From NCBI GenBank assembly GCA_947630785.1, contig CANRIW010000002.1:62001-126000 (forward strand): a stretch of 64,000 bases of DNA, given 5' to 3'. Under the pieces are notes generated by a model. It ran no database searches and was not told the origin of the DNA. It was given only the letters and a program-made list of their open reading frames with translations. Of the stretch, positions 34,674 through 42,217 are shown piece by piece (position 1 is the first letter of the stretch; each line of letters starts with the position of its first letter). The stretch is from an uncultured Oscillospiraceae bacterium. Lineage in GTDB: Bacteria > Bacillota > Clostridia > Oscillospirales > Oscillospiraceae. The position numbers and the translations under genes are program-made.

Positions 34674-34817
34674 GAGAAAATCCCCTGGCCCTTCGGGCCA
34701 CCCCCTTTTGCGAAAGGGGGTTGGTACGTAAGACCCACCGTGCCACAGGCAACGTACCAAGCTCCCTTCGCAAAGGGAGCTGTCACCGCCGAAGGCGGTG
34801 ACTGAGGGTTTTCCCTT
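34674..34817. repeat. Small interspersed repeat, full copy upstream of the pseudouridine synthase
   Basis: Left end GGAGAAAATCCCCTGGCCC, hairpins CCCCCTTTTGCGAAAGGGGG and GCTCCCTTCGCAAAGGGAGC, right end GGTGACTGAGGGTTTTCCC. It separates the divergent pseudouridine synthase and yqfC genes. Confidence 0.88.
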
Positions 34818-34914
34818 AAAAATTATACCACGCCGCCGCCGGCTTGTCATCCTTTTTTCGCGGGACAGGCAAGGGCGCGTCCCGGCGCGCATATCCTTGC
34901 CAGAGGTGATGTGT

Positions 34915-35190
34915 GTGTCGGACAAGGAGAGCCTGCTGGAGCGGGCGGCCCGGGCGCTGGACCTGCCCGCCGACGCGGTGGCGGGAGCGCCCCGCATCGA
35001 GATCGTGGGGGACGGGGAGCTGCGGATGGGCCCCCACCGGGGCATCCTGGCCTACGGCCCGGAGGAGATCCACATCTCCGGCGGCAGGCTGGTGGTGCGG
35101 GTGCTGGGGGAGGGCCTGGAGCTGCGGGCCATGACGCCGGTGGAGCTGCTGATCACGGGGCGCATCCGGGCGGTGGAATTCGTGAGGTGA
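34915..35190 (+). CDS. yqfC: Sporulation protein YqfC
   Basis: The 91-residue protein has the YabP/YqfC fold pattern: a short helix, PRIEIVGDGELRMGPHRGILAYGPEEIHI and a final strand RLVVRVLGEGLELRAM followed by ELLITGRIRAVEF. YqfC is made in the mother cell in B. subtilis sporulation. Start GTG at 34915 has AGAGGTGA at correct distance; ATG at 34909 is nearly overlapping it. It is followed four bases later by yqfD, the standard pairing. Confidence 0.88.
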   Translation: MSDKESLLERAARALDLPADAVAGAPRIEIVGDGELRMGPHRGILAYGPEEIHISGGRLVVRVLGEGLELRAMTPVELLITGRIRAVEFVR

Positions 35191-35194
35191 GGGC

Positions 35195-36442
35195 ATGGGA
35201 AGGCTGGTCAATCTGGCGCGGGGGTACGTGGAGCTAAAGGCGTCCGGCGCCTTTCCGGAGCGGCTTCTGAACCTGTGCGCTCAGGAGCGGGCAAGGTTTT
35301 GGCGTTTACAGTGGATCGACGAGACCTCCTTCGTGTTCCGCGTCTATTATCAGGATCTGGACAGGGTAAAAAAGCTGGCGGACCGGGCCATGTGCAGCCT
35401 CACCGAGCGGAGCCGGGGCGGCGGCGGGGTGGCGGCGGTCAATCTGATGAGGCGGTGGGGCTTCGTGGCGGGGCTGACCCTGTGCCTGCTGGCGGCCGCG
35501 GTGCTGTCCCGGTTCATCTGGGTGATAGAGGTCACCGGCAACGAGACGGTATCCACCGCCGCCATCCTGTCCCAGCTGCGGCGGGTGGGGGTCAGACCGG
35601 GGGCCTACGGCCCTGCCATCCCCCAGCGGGAGGCCGCCAACGACGCCCTGCTGGGCCTGCCGGGGCTGTCCTATCTGGCCATCAACGTGTACGGCACCCG
35701 GGCGGAGGTCATCGTCCGGGAGGCGGACGAGCCGCCGGAGGTGGTGGACGAATCCGTCCCCGCCGACATCGTGGCGGCGGCGGACGGCATCATCGAGGAG
35801 ATCCAGCCGGAGAGCGGCCGGGCCCTGTTCGCGGCGGGGGACGTGGTCGCCAGGGGGGAGGTGCTCATCACCGGGGATATGGAGCTCCTGCCCACCGGCA
35901 GCCTGGAGCCCACGGGGCGGATGCTGGTGCGGGCGGCGGGCCTGGTGCGGGCCCGGACCTGGCGCACGCTGGAGGAGACGGTTCCCCTCACCGCCCAGGT
36001 GAAGGAGTACACCGGGGAGGAGGTCAGGCGGTACGCGCTGGAGGTCCTGGGCGGCCGGTGGGAAATTTTCAAAAACAGTAGCATTTCCGATACCAGATAT
36101 GATAAAATAACGGAGACAGCCCCGGTGACCCTGTTCGGGGCCGCGCTGCCCGCCCGGACGGAGGTCACCACCCTGCGGGGCTACACCCTGAAGGAGGAGC
36201 CCATCGACCAGGAGGCGGCGGAGGAGGAACTGCGGCAGCTTTTGCTGGACCGGCTGGACCGGCTCATGGCGGCCGGCCACGGCGAGGTCCTGCGCACCGA
36301 TCTCCTCACGCGGGTGGAGGGCGGACGGCTCACCGTCACCCTGCTGGCCGAGTGCCGGGAGGACATCGGCCGCACGGCGGAGCTGCCGGGGGAGACCGGC
36401 CGCCGTGAATACGCCGCGCCCTCCCCGGACGGGGCGGAATAG
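35195..36442 (+). CDS. yqfD: Sporulation protein YqfD
   Basis: The 415-residue protein matches YqfD: an N-terminal cytoplasmic domain (about 1-90), one membrane helix (GFVAGLTLCLLAAAVLSRFIW, about 88-110), then an extracytoplasmic part beginning with a POTRA-like segment (IEVTGNETVSTAAILSQLRRVGV) and a barrel-sandwich-like region (EEIQPESGRALFAAGDVVARGEVLITG). In B. subtilis it is part of the mother-cell programme (SigE regulon). Located between yqfC and phoH as in other endospore formers, which supports sporulation ability. Confidence 0.9.
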   Translation: MGRLVNLARGYVELKASGAFPERLLNLCAQERARFWRLQWIDETSFVFRVYYQDLDRVKKLADRAMCSLTERSRGGGGVAAVNLMRRWGFVAGLTLCLLAAAVLSRFIWVIEVTGNETVSTAAILSQLRRVGVRPGAYGPAIPQREAANDALLGLPGLSYLAINVYGTRAEVIVREADEPPEVVDESVPADIVAAADGIIEEIQPESGRALFAAGDVVARGEVLITGDMELLPTGSLEPTGRMLVRAAGLVRARTWRTLEETVPLTAQVKEYTGEEVRRYALEVLGGRWEIFKNSSISDTRYDKITETAPVTLFGAALPARTEVTTLRGYTLKEEPIDQEAAEEELRQLLLDRLDRLMAAGHGEVLRTDLLTRVEGGRLTVTLLAECREDIGRTAELPGETGRREYAAPSPDGAE

Positions 36443-36461
36443 AGAAACGAGGGATCTACCA

Positions 36462-37439
36462 ATGATAGAGCAGAGCATCAGCATCGAGCGGATGGAGCAG
36501 GCGGTGAACCTGTTCGGCGCATTTGACGAGAACATCCGCATCATCGAGCAGGAGCTGGAGGTGGCGGTGGTCAACCGGGAGTCCAGCCTGAAGATCACCG
36601 GCGAGGGCGAGAACGTCATGCTGGCGGTGAAGGCCATCCAGGGCCTGCTGTCCCTGTCCGCCAAGGGGGAGGCCATCGGCCAGCAGAACGTGCGGTATAT
36701 CATCGAGCTGGTGCGCACCGGCAACGAGGAGAAGATCGCCCAGCTGGCCGGGGACGTGATCTGCGTCACCGCCAAGGGCCGCCCCGTCAAGGCCAAGACC
36801 ATCGGCCAGCAGAAGTACGTGGACTCCATTCTGAAAAACACGGTGACCATCGGCGTGGGCCCCGCCGGCACGGGCAAGACCTATCTGGCGGTGGCCGCCG
36901 CCGTGGCCGCCTTCCGGGACAAGCAGGTCAACCGCATCATCCTCACCCGGCCCGCCGTGGAGGCGGGAGAGCGGCTGGGCTTCCTCCCCGGCGATTTGCA
37001 GAGCAAGGTAGACCCCTATCTGCGGCCTTTGTACGACGCCCTCTTTGATATGCTGGGGGCCGAGACCTATCAGAAATACGTGGAGCGGGGGAACATCGAG
37101 GTGGCCCCCCTGGCCTATATGCGGGGCCGCACGCTGGACGACTCCTTCATCATCCTGGACGAGGCGCAAAATACCAGCCGGGAGCAGATGAAGATGTTCC
37201 TGACCCGCATGGGGTTCAACTCCAAGGCGGTCATTACCGGCGACGTGACCCAGATCGACCTGCCCGCCGACAAGGCGTCCGGCCTGAAAGAGGCCATGCG
37301 GGTGCTGCGGGACGTGGAGGACATCGAGATCTGCCGCCTGGGGGAGGCCGATGTGGTGCGCCACGTCATCGTCCAGCGGATCATCAAAGCCTATGAGGAC
37401 TACGAGAACGCCAAAAACGGCGGGAAGGGGAAAAAGTGA
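36462..37439 (+). CDS. phoH: PhoH-family ATPase
   Basis: The 325-residue protein has an N-terminal KH-like region and the PhoH ATPase core with Walker A GPAGTGKT (133-140) and Walker [15 protein letters not shown]. PhoH/PhoL next to ybeY is linked to rRNA and RNA processing in several bacteria. The start at 36462 has GAGGG upstream at nine bases. Its stop overlaps the start of the next gene. Confidence 0.95.
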   Translation: MIEQSISIERMEQAVNLFGAFDENIRIIEQELEVAVVNRESSLKITGEGENVMLAVKAIQGLLSLSAKGEAIGQQNVRYIIELVRTGNEEKIAQLAGDVICVTAKGRPVKAKTIGQQKYVDSILKNTVTIGVGPAGTGKTYLAVAAAVAAFRDKQVNRIILTRPAVEAGERLGFLPGDLQSKVDPYLRPLYDALFDMLGAETYQKYVERGNIEVAPLAYMRGRTLDDSFIILDEAQNTSREQMKMFLTRMGFNSKAVITGDVTQIDLPADKASGLKEAMRVLRDVEDIEICRLGEADVVRHVIVQRIIKAYEDYENAKNGGKGKK

Positions 37440-38356
37440 TGGAGATCGCCATCCCCGGCTTCCGGGCGGAGGCCGACGCGGAGGCCACCGGGGCGTGGTA
37501 CGCCCACGAGGGGGACGAGTGGTACTGCATGTGCGGCCGCTGCCGGAACTTTGTGACCCTGGCAAAACAGCGGGAACTCCCGGCGGAGCTGCTGTCCCTG
37601 CTGGACAGGCTGTCCATCCCCCCGGAGAAGGCCACCTATGTGTGCGAGCTGGACGGCGAGGGACTCTACGAGCTGTGCTGGAACGTCTCCGGCCGCCTGC
37701 TGGAGAAGGGCGGCAAGGCCGCCTCCGCCCCCTGGGGGAATTGGTCCCTGGCGGACCGGGAGGACCAGTACCAGCCCTCGGACGCCTATGAGGACTTCCC
37801 GGACCCGTGCTTCATCCTGCACGTGTTCATCCGGCTGCCCTGGGTGCTGGACGAGCCCATGGACACCCCCCGGCCAAAGGAGCACTACATCCCCGTCCGG
37901 GGGGCGCCGGGGGAGACCTGCGCCTTCCTGCGGCGGGTCATCGCCGCCGCCCTTGCCGCCGAGGGGGTGGACTTCGCCTGTGAGATCGACGTGTCCATCA
38001 CCGACGACGCCGGTATCCATGAGATCAACCGGGAGATGCGGGACGTGGACGCTCCCACCGATGTGCTCAGCTTTCCCGCCTTCGACCTGGCCCCCGGTGC
38101 CCTTCCCGACCCGGACGAGGACGCCGACCCCGGCACCGGCTACGTCCCTTTGGGGGACATGGCCATCTCCCTGGAGCGGGCCAGGGCCCAGGCGGCGGAG
38201 TACGGCCACTCGGAGCGGCGGGAGCTGGCCTATCTGGCGGTCCACTCCACCCTGCACCTGCTGGGGTACGACCACCTGGACGAGGGGCCCCAGAAGACCC
38301 GGATGCGGGCCAGAGAGGAAGAAATCATGGGGGCTCTGGGCCTCCCGAGAGAATAA
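37439..38356 (+). CDS. ybeY: YbeY endoribonuclease with a fused cysteine-rich N-terminal domain
   Basis: The 305-residue protein is about twice the usual YbeY length. Residues about 148-305 are YbeY: SITDDAGIHEINREMRDVDAPT, DVLSFPAF, GDMAISLERA and the zinc site H269-x3-H273-x5-H279 in AVHSTLHLLGYDH. Residues 1-140 form another domain with Cys30, Cys32, Cys35 (EWYCMCGRC), Cys69, Cys80 and Cys124, an LLSLLDRLSIPPEKA helix and a YELCWNVSG strand, resembling small stand-alone Clostridial proteins with CxxC. The joining region DTPRPKEHY is in frame with no stop. No ribosome binding site precedes the internal ATG at 37859. YbeY matures 16S rRNA. Confidence 0.88.
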   Translation: MEIAIPGFRAEADAEATGAWYAHEGDEWYCMCGRCRNFVTLAKQRELPAELLSLLDRLSIPPEKATYVCELDGEGLYELCWNVSGRLLEKGGKAASAPWGNWSLADREDQYQPSDAYEDFPDPCFILHVFIRLPWVLDEPMDTPRPKEHYIPVRGAPGETCAFLRRVIAAALAAEGVDFACEIDVSITDDAGIHEINREMRDVDAPTDVLSFPAFDLAPGALPDPDEDADPGTGYVPLGDMAISLERARAQAAEYGHSERRELAYLAVHSTLHLLGYDHLDEGPQKTRMRAREEEIMGALGLPRE

Positions 38357-38383
38357 AGATAAAAGCGAGAGGGGAAACCGATC

Positions 38384-39064
38384 ATGGGCGCGAAAGTCGC
38401 GGGCATCCATTTCCTGACCCCGGAGCCGGACAAGCTCCTGCCCAAGTTGAAGCGGAAATTCAACAAACAACCCGGTCCCAGCGAAAAGGACCTGGGCATG
38501 CTGGCGCTCCTCCGGGCCATGGCGGAGGGGAACATCCGGAAGACGGCCTCCGGCGAGGGGGAGCGGGCGGCAAAGCAGGCCCAGCTGGACGCTTTCATGG
38601 CTAACGCCTTCCGGGAGGCCGGCGAGGAACGGGCGGTGCTGGTCCTCCGCCCCGGAGCGGTGAGCCTCTACTGGTACGACCAGATCCGCACGGAGAACCT
38701 GGGGCAGGAGGCGAAGAAGTATGCCAAATCCCTGGGCGTCCCCGCTCTGGGGCTGGGGCTGTACGACGATGACGACGTGATCCTCTGCGCCACCGACGGG
38801 AAAGAGGTCCAGCGGGGCTTTTACTGGTTTGCCGAGGAGGATGTGGAGCCCGCCGACCCGGCGGCCCTCTGCGCCCTGCTGGGGGCGGTGGACAAGACCC
38901 CCGCCGTGGCGGAGGCCCTCCAACACCAGGAAGCGGAGCCTATGGTCCAGGCGCTGGAGCAGATCTTCGGCGTCGAGCTGTGCCTGAGCGCAAACGACTG
39001 CCGGGGACGGGGTTATGAGGACGCGGCGGCCTGGCCCGGTGCCGACGTGTTCCGGGCGCTCTGA
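38384..39064 (+). CDS. Hypothetical protein between ybeY and era
   Basis: The 226-residue soluble protein has no signal peptide or membrane helix. It has a basic N-terminal third (PKLKRKFNKQPGPSEKD), a central strand AVLVLRPGAVSLYWYDQIRTE and an acidic C-terminal half. I do not recognise the family. It occupies the place where diacylglycerol kinase or cytidine deaminase genes often stand in Firmicutes, but has none of their motifs. AGAGGGG precedes the start. Confidence 0.65.
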   Translation: MGAKVAGIHFLTPEPDKLLPKLKRKFNKQPGPSEKDLGMLALLRAMAEGNIRKTASGEGERAAKQAQLDAFMANAFREAGEERAVLVLRPGAVSLYWYDQIRTENLGQEAKKYAKSLGVPALGLGLYDDDDVILCATDGKEVQRGFYWFAEEDVEPADPAALCALLGAVDKTPAVAEALQHQEAEPMVQALEQIFGVELCLSANDCRGRGYEDAAAWPGADVFRAL

Positions 39065-39120
39065 GCAGGGAAAGGGTCTGTCCGGCAAGCCGGAGCAGGC
39101 GCAAAAGAGAGGTCGTTATT

Positions 39121-40164
39121 ATGGCGAAGGAACGGGAGTTTGGACTGGATGCGGCCAGGGCGGCGGCGGTGACGCTGGTGCTGACTGTCCACGTCTTCCA
39201 AAATATCGGGTTTTACAACATCAACCTTCAGGGACCGGGGATGGCGCTGGCCGCCATGGGCCGCATGGCCTGCATGACCTGTGTGCCGCTGTTCCTGCTG
39301 CTGACCGGTTACCTGTGCGTGAAGCGGACGTGGAGCCCCGGCTATTACCGAAAGCTGATCCCCATCCTGCTGACCTATGTGCTGGCGGGGATCGCGTGCA
39401 TGGCGTATCAGGTGATCTGGCTGGGAACGGAGATCGGCCCGCTGGGGGCGGCCGCCCGCCTGCTGGGGTTCTACGCGGCGCCCTACGCCTGGTATGTGGA
39501 GATGTATGTGGGGCTGTTTCTGATCTCTCCGTTCCTGAACGCCGCATGGCGCGGGCTGGGGGACAGGGAGAAGCTGGCGCTGGTCGTGACCGCGCTGGCC
39601 GTCATCTTTCTCCCGCCGCTGACCAATATCCCGGGGCAGATCCTGCCGGACTGGTGGACGGATCTCTATCCACTGGGGTATTACATCCTGGGCGCGTGGC
39701 TCCGGGAGCATCCCATCCGGGCCAACGGCTGGCTGCTGCTGGCGGGCTGGCTGGGGATCGGGGCGCTGAGCGGGGCGCTGGTGTTCCTTTTCCAGCACGG
39801 GCAGCCCCTGACCTACGCGCCCTGGAATTATTACCAGAGCCTGCTGGTGGCGGGGGAGAGCGTCTGCCTGTTCTCCCTGCTGGTGAGGTGCGGGGGAGAG
39901 CGCCTGCCCGGCCCCGTCAAATGGTGCGTCCGCCGGCTGGCGAAGCTGGCTCTGCCCATTTATCTGCTGTCCTATATCACCGATCAGCTGATCTATCCCA
40001 GGCTGATCGCGCTTGCGCCCACCATGACGGCGCGGTTCCTGCTTGCGCCGCTGGCCGTGATCGCGGGGCTTGCCGGCGCGGGGGTCATGGCGCAGTTCGT
40101 GGATTGGATCGTGACCGCGCTGACGGGGCTGATCCCCAAACCAAAACAGACCGCAGGAAAATAG
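39121..40164 (+). CDS. Acyltransferase-3 family membrane protein
   Basis: The 347-residue protein starts REFGLDAARAAAVTLVLTVHV, the usual opening of acyltransferase-3 (OafA/NodX) proteins with the catalytic-site His in the first helix (about residue 24), and has nine to ten further membrane helices (for example VPLFLLLTGYL, YILGAWLREHPI, YLLSYITDQLIY). Such enzymes O-acetylate surface glycans. It is inserted between ybeY and era and codes with somewhat less extreme GC than neighbours, so it is probably a late arrival in this operon. Confidence 0.85.
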   Translation: MAKEREFGLDAARAAAVTLVLTVHVFQNIGFYNINLQGPGMALAAMGRMACMTCVPLFLLLTGYLCVKRTWSPGYYRKLIPILLTYVLAGIACMAYQVIWLGTEIGPLGAAARLLGFYAAPYAWYVEMYVGLFLISPFLNAAWRGLGDREKLALVVTALAVIFLPPLTNIPGQILPDWWTDLYPLGYYILGAWLREHPIRANGWLLLAGWLGIGALSGALVFLFQHGQPLTYAPWNYYQSLLVAGESVCLFSLLVRCGGERLPGPVKWCVRRLAKLALPIYLLSYITDQLIYPRLIALAPTMTARFLLAPLAVIAGLAGAGVMAQFVDWIVTALTGLIPKPKQTAGK

Positions 40165-40222
40165 CGATTCGCGGCAACGCTCAACGCCGCATAAAAACAC
40201 AGAAAGTTGAGGATCATCTTCT

Positions 40223-41134
40223 ATGAGCGACATCAAAAAATCGGGCATCATAACCATCTGCGGCCGGCCCAACGTGGGCAAGTCCACCCTGGCCAACGCC
40301 CTGGCGGGGGAGAAGGTGGCCATCGTGTCCCCCAAGCCCCAGACCACCCGGAACCGCATCTGCGCGGTGGCCGTCCGGGGGGAGAGCCAGTTCGTGTTCG
40401 TGGACACGCCGGGCCTCCACCGGGCCCGCACCAGGCTGGGGGACTACATGGTCAAGACCGCGCGCCAGTCGGTGGCAGATGTGGACGGCATCCTCCTGAT
40501 GGTGGAGCCGGTGGAAAAGATCGGCCCCGCCGAGGCGGAGCTGATCGACCGCATCGGCCAGCAGAAGCGGACGCTGGGCGTCAAGGCCGGCCTGGTCATC
40601 AACAAGATTGACACGGTGGGGGAGAAGGAGAAGCTGCTCTCCGTCATCGCGGCCTACTCCGCCCGGCTGGACTGGGACCTGGTCATGCCCGTCTCTGCCC
40701 GGACCGGCGAGGGGGTGGAGGAGCTGCTGGGCGAGCTGGCGGCCTGGCTGCCCCAGGGGCCCCAGCTCTTTCCCGACGGCATGACCACCGACCAGACCGA
40801 GCGGCAGATGATGGCCGAGATCGTCCGGGAGAAGCTGCTGCGGGAACTGGATCAGGAGGTGCCCCACGGCGTGGCCGTGGAGGTGACCAGGTTCTCCCAG
40901 CGGGACGACGGCATCATCGACTGCTCGGCCACCATCTACTGCGAGAAGGAGTCCCACAAGGGGATCATCATCGGCAAACACGGCGCCATGCTGAAAAAGA
41001 TCTCCACCGAGGCCCGGGAGGACATGGAGCGCTTCATGGGCGAGAAGGTGTACCTCCAGACCTGGGTGAAGGTGAAGGAGAACTGGCGGGACAACCCGGC
41101 GGCCATCCAGAATTTCGGGTACACCGAGGACTAA
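40223..41134 (+). CDS. era: GTPase Era
   Basis: The 303-residue protein binds 16S rRNA during 30S assembly. The G domain has G1 GRPNVGKS (14-21), G2 around PQTTRNR, G3 DTPG, G4 NKID and G5 SARTGEG; the C-terminal KH domain contains IIIGKHGAMLKKI. The start at 40223 has only a weak ribosome binding site (AAAGTTGAGGATC). It is followed by yqzL and recO, the conserved order in Firmicutes. Confidence 0.97.
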   Translation: MSDIKKSGIITICGRPNVGKSTLANALAGEKVAIVSPKPQTTRNRICAVAVRGESQFVFVDTPGLHRARTRLGDYMVKTARQSVADVDGILLMVEPVEKIGPAEAELIDRIGQQKRTLGVKAGLVINKIDTVGEKEKLLSVIAAYSARLDWDLVMPVSARTGEGVEELLGELAAWLPQGPQLFPDGMTTDQTERQMMAEIVREKLLRELDQEVPHGVAVEVTRFSQRDDGIIDCSATIYCEKESHKGIIIGKHGAMLKKISTEAREDMERFMGEKVYLQTWVKVKENWRDNPAAIQNFGYTED

Positions 41135-41199
41135 GCCCACAACTTACCGCTCATACCCCGTATCTCTCCCGCCAAACTAAGGGCAGGAGGGATGCGGAG

Positions 41200-41403
41200 A
41201 TGAATGAATATTGGAACCTGTTCCTGGCCACCGGCATGCCGGAGGCGTGGATCATGAGCCGCAAAATGGGAGACCGGCCCGCGGACGGCGAGCAGCGCTG
41301 GCCGCTGGCTGAGGCCGGCGACCCGGTGCGGCCCTGCGCGGTGGAGGCGGCGGGAAATGCCTCTCAGGCGTCCCACCGGGAGGCCCAGGGCGGCGCGTTT
41401 TGA
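41200..41403 (+). CDS. YqzL-like small protein
   Basis: The 67-residue protein has the W-x2-F-x2-TG pattern of YqzL at its N-terminus (YWNLFLATGMPEAWIMSRKM) and a longer, Ala/Gly-rich variable tail than the ~47-residue Bacillus protein. Its place between era and recO is exactly that of yqzL in B. subtilis. GGCAGGAGGGATGCGGAG supplies the ribosome binding site. Function is unknown. Confidence 0.7.
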   Translation: MNEYWNLFLATGMPEAWIMSRKMGDRPADGEQRWPLAEAGDPVRPCAVEAAGNASQASHREAQGGAF

Positions 41404-41406
41404 CGC

Positions 41407-41430
41407 GGGGCGGCCTCTGGCCGCCCCTAC
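41407..41430. repeat. GC palindrome GGGGCGGCC-TCT-GGCCGCCCC
   Basis: A perfect 9-bp inverted repeat followed by TAC, located between yqzL and recO. Related 'gggcgc..gcgtccctac' sequence occurs at 7447-7476. It has no T-tract, so it is more likely a dispersed palindrome than a terminator. Confidence 0.6.
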
Positions 41431-41443
41431 ATAGGAGACCATT

Positions 41444-42193
41444 ATGCACATGACCACGAAGGCCCTCGTTCTGCGGGAGGTCAACTACAAGGAATCGGAC
41501 AAGATACTGACCGTCCTCACCGAGAAGGAGGGCAAACTGACCCTGTCCGCCCGGGGGTGCCGGAAGAAGGGCAGCCCCATCGCGGCGGCCTGCCAGCTGC
41601 TGTGCTGGGGGGAGTTCACCCTGTACGAGTACCAGGGCCGCTGGGCGGTGAAGGAGACCGCCGCCGAGCGGCTGTTCGAGGGGGTCCGGGCGGACCTGGA
41701 CAAGCTGGCCCTGGCCAGCTTCTTCTGCGAGGTGACGGAGCTGTTGGCCGAAGAGGGCCAGCCGGAGCCGGAGCTGCTGGCCCTGACCCTGAACTGCCTC
41801 CACGCCCTGGACAGGCTGGACATCCCCCCCGCCCAGGTGAAGACCGCCTTCGAGTGGCGGGCGATGTCCCTGGCGGGATACGAGCCCCAGCTGGAGGGCT
41901 GCGCCGTCTGCGGGAAAGAGGACCCGGAGGAGCCCCGCGTCCACCTGGGGGAGGGGCTGCTGTGCTGCGCCGCCTGCCGGGAGGCGCTGGGCGAGGGGGT
42001 GTCCATGCCCCTGTCCCCGGCGGCCCTGGCCGCCCTGCGGCACATCGTGTGGAGCGAGCGGAAGCGCATCCTCTCCTTCCGGCTGGAGGGGGAGGGGCTC
42101 CGCCTGCTGGGGGACGCCTCCGAGGCGTACCTGCTGACCCGGCTGGAGCGTGGCTTCCGCACGCTGGATTTCTATAAGAGTTTGACACCGTGA
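41444..42193 (+). CDS. recO: DNA repair protein RecO
   Basis: The 249-residue protein has an N-terminal OB-fold (MTTKALVLREVNYKESDKIL, GKLTLSARGCRKKGS), a helical middle and the zinc-binding cysteines CAVCGK and CCAACR (about residues 153-180). It helps load RecA on SSB-coated DNA. TAGGAG precedes the start by six bases. It is followed by mutS2. Confidence 0.95.
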   Translation: MHMTTKALVLREVNYKESDKILTVLTEKEGKLTLSARGCRKKGSPIAAACQLLCWGEFTLYEYQGRWAVKETAAERLFEGVRADLDKLALASFFCEVTELLAEEGQPEPELLALTLNCLHALDRLDIPPAQVKTAFEWRAMSLAGYEPQLEGCAVCGKEDPEEPRVHLGEGLLCCAACREALGEGVSMPLSPAALAALRHIVWSERKRILSFRLEGEGLRLLGDASEAYLLTRLERGFRTLDFYKSLTP

Positions 42194-42217
42194 CACGGCC
42201 CACGTAAGGAGTAAAAC

